Below are positions 59,691 to 64,000 of a DNA stretch of 64,000 bases, one piece after another. Position 1 is the first letter of the stretch, and every line of letters starts with the position of its first letter. The DNA lies in the NCBI GenBank assembly GCA_950097015.1, contig CATNEN010000039.1:16152501-16216500 (forward strand). The letters are read 5' to 3'. The DNA is from Macrostomum hystrix (taxonomy: Eukaryota; Platyhelminthes; Macrostomidae). The position numbers and the translations under genes were made by a program. The notes beneath the pieces are model-generated. The model had not been told where the DNA came from. It searched no databases and worked only from the letters and a program-made list of their open reading frames with translations.

Positions 59691-62330
59691 CACCGTCAGC
59701 ACAATGATACAACAGCCGCACATTCTCACAGCGGCGGCAACGGCATGAGCGCCACTGGCAGCGGCGGTGGCGGAGGCGGCCGAACGCCGCATCACCAGCA
59801 TTATCCGCATCAGCAGCAGCATCCGCAACAACAGCAGACGGTCTGGCGACAGCAAGGTGAAGCCGACGAGCGACCACCGGCGCCTCCGATGCGTCTGGCC
59901 AGCAGTAGCTCCCGTTTAGTTGTGGGCTCCGGTGGAAGTCCCAGCTATCACCAGCAGCAACTTCCGCATGCGCCGCCAAGCAAGCCGCTGCCGCACACTC
60001 CGGACCAAAGAAAATGGGCCGGCGCTTCAGGCGCAGCTAGCGGTGGCAGCGGCAGCCAGAGTAAAAGCAAATCTAAAGACAAATCTAGCAGCAGCGGCAA
60101 GAAAGATAATAAATTCTTTTCCAAGCTGTCTTCCTCGTCGTCGTCCGCGTCCGCAGCGTCGCCGTCGACTGCGGCCGCGGCCGCGGCGCTAAGCCTATTA
60201 AAAGACGCGCCGAAGCCGAGCATTTCCAGTCCGCACAATTTCCAGCACACAATGCATGTTAGCTACGATCATAGCCGGCAGGAATTCACTGGCATGCCAG
60301 AGGTGTGGAACAATCTATTGAAGACTTCAAACATCAGCAAGCAGGAGCAGCAGCAGAATCCGCAGGCTGTCCTTGACGTGCTGCAGTATTTCCAGCATAT
60401 TGAACGGGATAAGTACATGACTACTGTGCCACACGACAGCAGCTCTGCGACAACAACTGCGGCTGCAGCGGCGTCGGCTACTCAGGGCGCAGCTTCGGCG
60501 TCATTCCGGTTGCCTAGCAACGATTCAGTTGGCTCGGCGCTCAGCTCGGGCGACGGCCCCGGTGGAATTGAAGCGTCGCCTGGATTTCGGGTGAGAATTT
60601 GTTAACAGTTTGTGTCTAAATATAGAATGCAATAATTTCAGATCCTTAAATCGAGTCTATTTAATGACAGATCCTAAAATAGAGTTTACTTCAATGACGG
60701 ATCCTCAAATTGAGTATACTTTCAATGAGAGATCCTCAAATTGAGTCTAATTTTAATGACAGATCCTCAATTTGAGTCTACTTAAAAACAGATTCTCAAA
60801 TTGAGTCTACTTTCAATGAGAGATCCTCAAATTGAGTCTACTTTCAATGACAGATCCTCAAATTGAGTCTACTTTCAATGAGAGATCCTCAAATTGAGTC
60901 TACTTTCAATGAGAGATCCTCAAATTGAGTATACTTTCAATGAGAGGTCCTCAAATTGAGTCTAATTTTAATGAGAGATCCTCAAATTGAGTCTACTTTC
61001 AATGAGAGATCCTCAAATTGAGTCTAATTTTAATGACAGATTCTCAAATTGAGTCTAATTTTAATGACAGATTCTCAAATTGAGTCTACTTTCAATGAGA
61101 GATCCTCAAATTGAGTATACTTTCAATGAGAGATCCTCAAATTGAGTCTACTTTCAATGACAGATCCTCAAATTGAGTCTAATTTTAATGACAGATTCTC
61201 AAATTGAGTCTAATTTTAATGACAGATTCTCAAATTGAGTCTACTTTCAATGAGAGATTCTCAAATTGAGTCTACTTTCAATGAGAGATCCTCAAATTGA
61301 GTCTACTTTCAATGATAGATCCTCAAATTGAGTCTACTTTCAATGAGAGATCCTCAAATTGAGTCTACTTTCAATGAGAGATCCTCAAATTGAGTCTACT
61401 TTCAATGACAGATCCTCAAATTTAGTCGACTGATCTTGCCAGGTCTATCCCTACTAGTGGATCATCTTATATTATTCCAGCTGTATTCTCATGCGGCTTA
61501 TATAGTACTCACTAACTTCATACCAATTGCCATCTAACTGCAGCCCTCCGGCTCTGGTTCAACCGCATCCGACGCCGCCACTCCACCGCCTCCGCCCATT
61601 GCGCAACGACCGGAGAAGACAAAATCTGTTTGGACTCAGCCTGTAACTCCTCCGCCGCAGGCAAACCTGCAGCAGCAGCAGGAGCCGCCTCAGACTCCGT
61701 TAATGCAGCAAAAGTCTCAGACGGATAGACAGCAGCAGCATCAACAACAGAAGGCCTCAGTTAACAATGGCAGCTCGACTGCTCTGCAGCAGCAGCAGTC
61801 GGCACTTCAACAGCCCCAGCAGCAGCAGTCTCAACTGCAGCAGCAGCAGCGCCAGCAGAAGCGTACGCAGAAGAAGAAGCTAACAGACGCTGAGGTTCAC
61901 GAGCGCCTGCGCGCCATAGTCAGCCAGGGCTCGCCGGCGGCCAAGTACGAAAAAATTGGCCAAATTGGACAAGGCGCGTCCGGCGTTGTACACATGGGCC
62001 GAGAGGTTGCCACTGGCCGAGAGGTGGCTATTAAACAAATGAACCTAGCCCAGCAGCCCAAGAAGGATCTAATTATTAACGAGATTCTAGTTATGAAAGA
62101 GAATAAGCATCCCAACATTGTCAATTATATGGACAGTTATCTAGTTGGCGAAGAGCTCTGGGTTGTTATGGACTATTTAGCCGGCGGATCTCTAACAGAC
62201 GTTGTCACCGAGACCTGCATGGACGAAGGCCAAATTGGCGCCGTCTGCAAGGAGGTACTGAAAGCGTTGGAATTTTTACACGAGAATGGCGTCATACATC
62301 GCGATATCAAGAGCGATAATGTACTTTTAG
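59691..62330 (+). CDS. PAK: p21-activated kinase, group I type (partial: two exons)
   Basis: Exons 59691-60590 and 61544-62330, phase 0 between them; the second ends after one base of a Gly codon at donor GTAAGA and the gene runs off the right edge. The first exon is open before its first ATG (59745), so an upstream exon is likely. Features in order: His/Gln/Gly-rich start; [10 protein letters not shown] (proline motif); Ser/Ala runs; CRIB/autoinhibitory domain ([48 protein letters not shown]); Pro- and Gln-rich linker; kinase domain [23 protein letters not shown] (ATP Lys), [42 protein letters not shown]. Cdc42/Rac binding frees the kinase. The DFG and activation loop lie outside the window. 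Confidence 0.95.
60640..61425. repeat. 31-bp minisatellite in PAK intron, about 25 copies
   Basis: Unit GAGATCCTCAAATTGAGTCT + ACTTTCAATGA, with an alternative TAATTTTAATGACAGATTC form. Confidence 0.95.
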
Positions 62331-62394
62331 GTAAGACTTACGTCCTAATCATAGCCCTAAAAATATTATTCATCACTTAAATGGTTTGAATTGG

Positions 62395-63065
62395 TCATAA
62401 CAGTCATTCACATTAATTTTCTGTCATTTTACACCTAATATTTCGGTCATCATTCACTTAGAATTTCGGTCATTGTTCACTTAGAATTTCGGTCATTGTT
62501 CACCTAGAATTTCAGTCATAGTTTACCTAGAGTCTAGGTGATTGTTCACTTCGATTCTCAGTCATTATTTACTTAGGATTTCGGTCATTGTTCACCTAAA
62601 GTTTCAGTGATTATTCACGTAGAATTTGGGTCATTGTTCAACTAGAATTTCGGTCATTGTTCATCTCGAATTTCAGTGATGTTCACCTAGAGTTTCGGTC
62701 ATTGTTCACCTAGAGTTTCGGTCATTGTTCACCAAGAATTCGGTCATTGTTCACCTAGAGTTTCAGTGATTATTCACGTAGAATTTGGGTCATTGTTCAC
62801 CTAGAGTTTCAGTGATTATTCACGTAGAATTTGGGTCATTGTTCACCTGGAATTTCGGTCATTGTTCACCTAGAATCTGGGTCATCGTTCACCTAGAATT
62901 TCGGTCATTGTTCACCTAGAATTTTGGTCATCGTTCACCTAGAATTTCGGTCATTGTTCACCTAGAATTTCGGTCATTTTCACTTAAAATTTTGGTCATT
63001 GTTCACCTGGAATTTCGGTCATTTTCACTTAGAATTTCGGTCATAGTTTACCTGGGGTTTCGGTC
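62395..63065. repeat. 23-bp minisatellite in the next PAK intron, about 29 copies
   Basis: Unit GTTCACCTAGAATTTCGGTC + ATT, with variants GAGTTTCAGTGATTATTCACG. Confidence 0.9.
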
Positions 63066-63655
63066 TTCACTGTACCCATGTTTGGTCATGTATCACCTAT
63101 CCGTTTGTTCCATAGTTAACCATGTAGCTCTGTTCCTGCCCTTTAACCAATATGAACAAGCATTTTACGTCTTAGGCTATCTAATCTTTTTATTTGTTTC
63201 AAAAAATGTCATAATATTTTGTGCCACATAATCTGCCATATCCTTAATTCTACATGCCTTATTGCTATACTTAACGTATGTTTCGCATTAAAAAATAGTT
63301 TCTGTATAACTGTTTAGCAGTTAACTTCCTTATATTAGCCATTTAGCAGATTTAGCAATCTGTTTATGTAAAGGTATGCAATAATAATTCTTGGCTTAGC
63401 ATAGACCCAGCCTTAGCAACTGTAGCCAGCGTACACATCTGCAATGCTGCCTGTTCGCTGCCTGCATTCTAACTCGCTAGGTTTATCTAAGGCTTGACTG
63501 TTTGACCAACTTAGATGACTTGGCCTGGCCAACACTTGCTACTTTTTCGTGTTAGAAATGTCTCATCCAAAAATGTACTTTTAAAATTCAGATTAGGACT
63601 GCCGTTTTGGTCGGCCTCTCTAACTACCCCCTAGTTCTGCCCTTAAATAATCTTA
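63066..63655. other. PAK intron, unique sequence
   Basis: No exon recognised. The next kinase exon (DFG region) is not present up to 64000. Confidence 0.4.
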
Positions 63656-64000
63656 AATCTGCCTCCCCTATGTTCCCTTCTCGTTCCCTTAAATCCCATT
63701 ATTTGACTTTGGGATTTCTGTCAATATTCCCTTAAATCCCATCATTTGTCTTTGGGATTCCCGTCAGTATTCCCTTAGATCCCATCCCGTATGTCTTTGG
63801 GATTCCTGCCAATATTCCATTAGATCCCATCCCGTCTGTCTTTGAGATTCCTGTCAATATTCCATTAGATCCCATCCCGTCTGTCTTTGGGATTCCTGTC
63901 AGTATTCCCTTAGATCCCATCCCGTATGTCTTTGGGATTCCTGTCAATATTCCCTTAGATCCCATCCCGTCTGTCTTTGAGATTTCTGTCAATATTCCCT
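63656..64000. repeat. 45-bp minisatellite in PAK intron, about 7 copies to the window edge
   Basis: Unit GGGATTCCTGTCAATATTCC + CTTAGATCCCATCCCGTCTGTCTTT. Because 45 is a multiple of three, the minus strand stays open (GIPKTDGMGSKGILT); not a gene. Runs off the window. Confidence 0.9.

Overview
This is nuclear DNA of an animal. Conserved metazoan proteins are split by GT-AG introns: mitochondrial trifunctional enzyme alpha, acetyl-CoA synthetase, chaperonin CCT beta, SNAP-25, a group I PAK kinase, a TMEM229 protein, IAP-type BIR/RING proteins and a secreted Ly6-like protein. Exons are GC-richer than the AT-rich introns and spacers, and about a fifth of the window is minisatellite. An invertebrate, perhaps a spiralian such as a free-living flatworm, fits best. 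That placement is inference with low confidence; no lineage marker was found.

Layout. 1-2515 (minus) holds the 5' part of one HADHA copy, cut by the window edge. Its flank (to 4412) ends at a decayed Ty3/gypsy fragment (4413-5428), a stump of the last acetyl-CoA synthetase exon (5429-5532) and a scrambled RNase H-bearing LINE (5616-7850). 8243-14815 is mostly three minisatellites around a two-exon Ly6-like gene. 16.7-21.5 kb is a tandem cluster of three BIR genes: the first shows a frameshift and an in-frame stop, the second is intact (BIR-UBA-RING), the third has a stop and no RING. 23423-27602 (minus) is a complete five-exon HADHA gene. Its first 4.4 kb (25086-29499) is nearly identical to 1-4412, a tandem duplication about 25 kb apart.

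29734-34820 (minus) is a complete seven-exon acetyl-CoA synthetase (699 aa). 36879-39705 (minus) is a three-exon CCT2 (530 aa). 40238-40714 (minus) is a TMEM229 exon. 42295-49717 (minus) is a SNAP-25 gene with two tandem 49-nt exons that look mutually exclusive and two candidate first exons. 49.7-59.7 kb is a gene-poor interval with SINEs, a TA-flanked inverted-repeat element, a mariner remnant and a degenerate transposase-like coding region. 59691-62330 (plus) holds two exons of a PAK kinase that continues past the right edge.

How the genes relate. HADHA and acetyl-CoA synthetase lie head-to-tail on one strand and both make acetyl-CoA; the old duplication took HADHA and at least the tail of the synthetase. 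The three BIR genes are paralogues that share a segment before the BIR. Most long introns and spacers carry their own minisatellite, with units of 15-45 bp differing from array to array, so the arrays arose locally rather than by copying one family.
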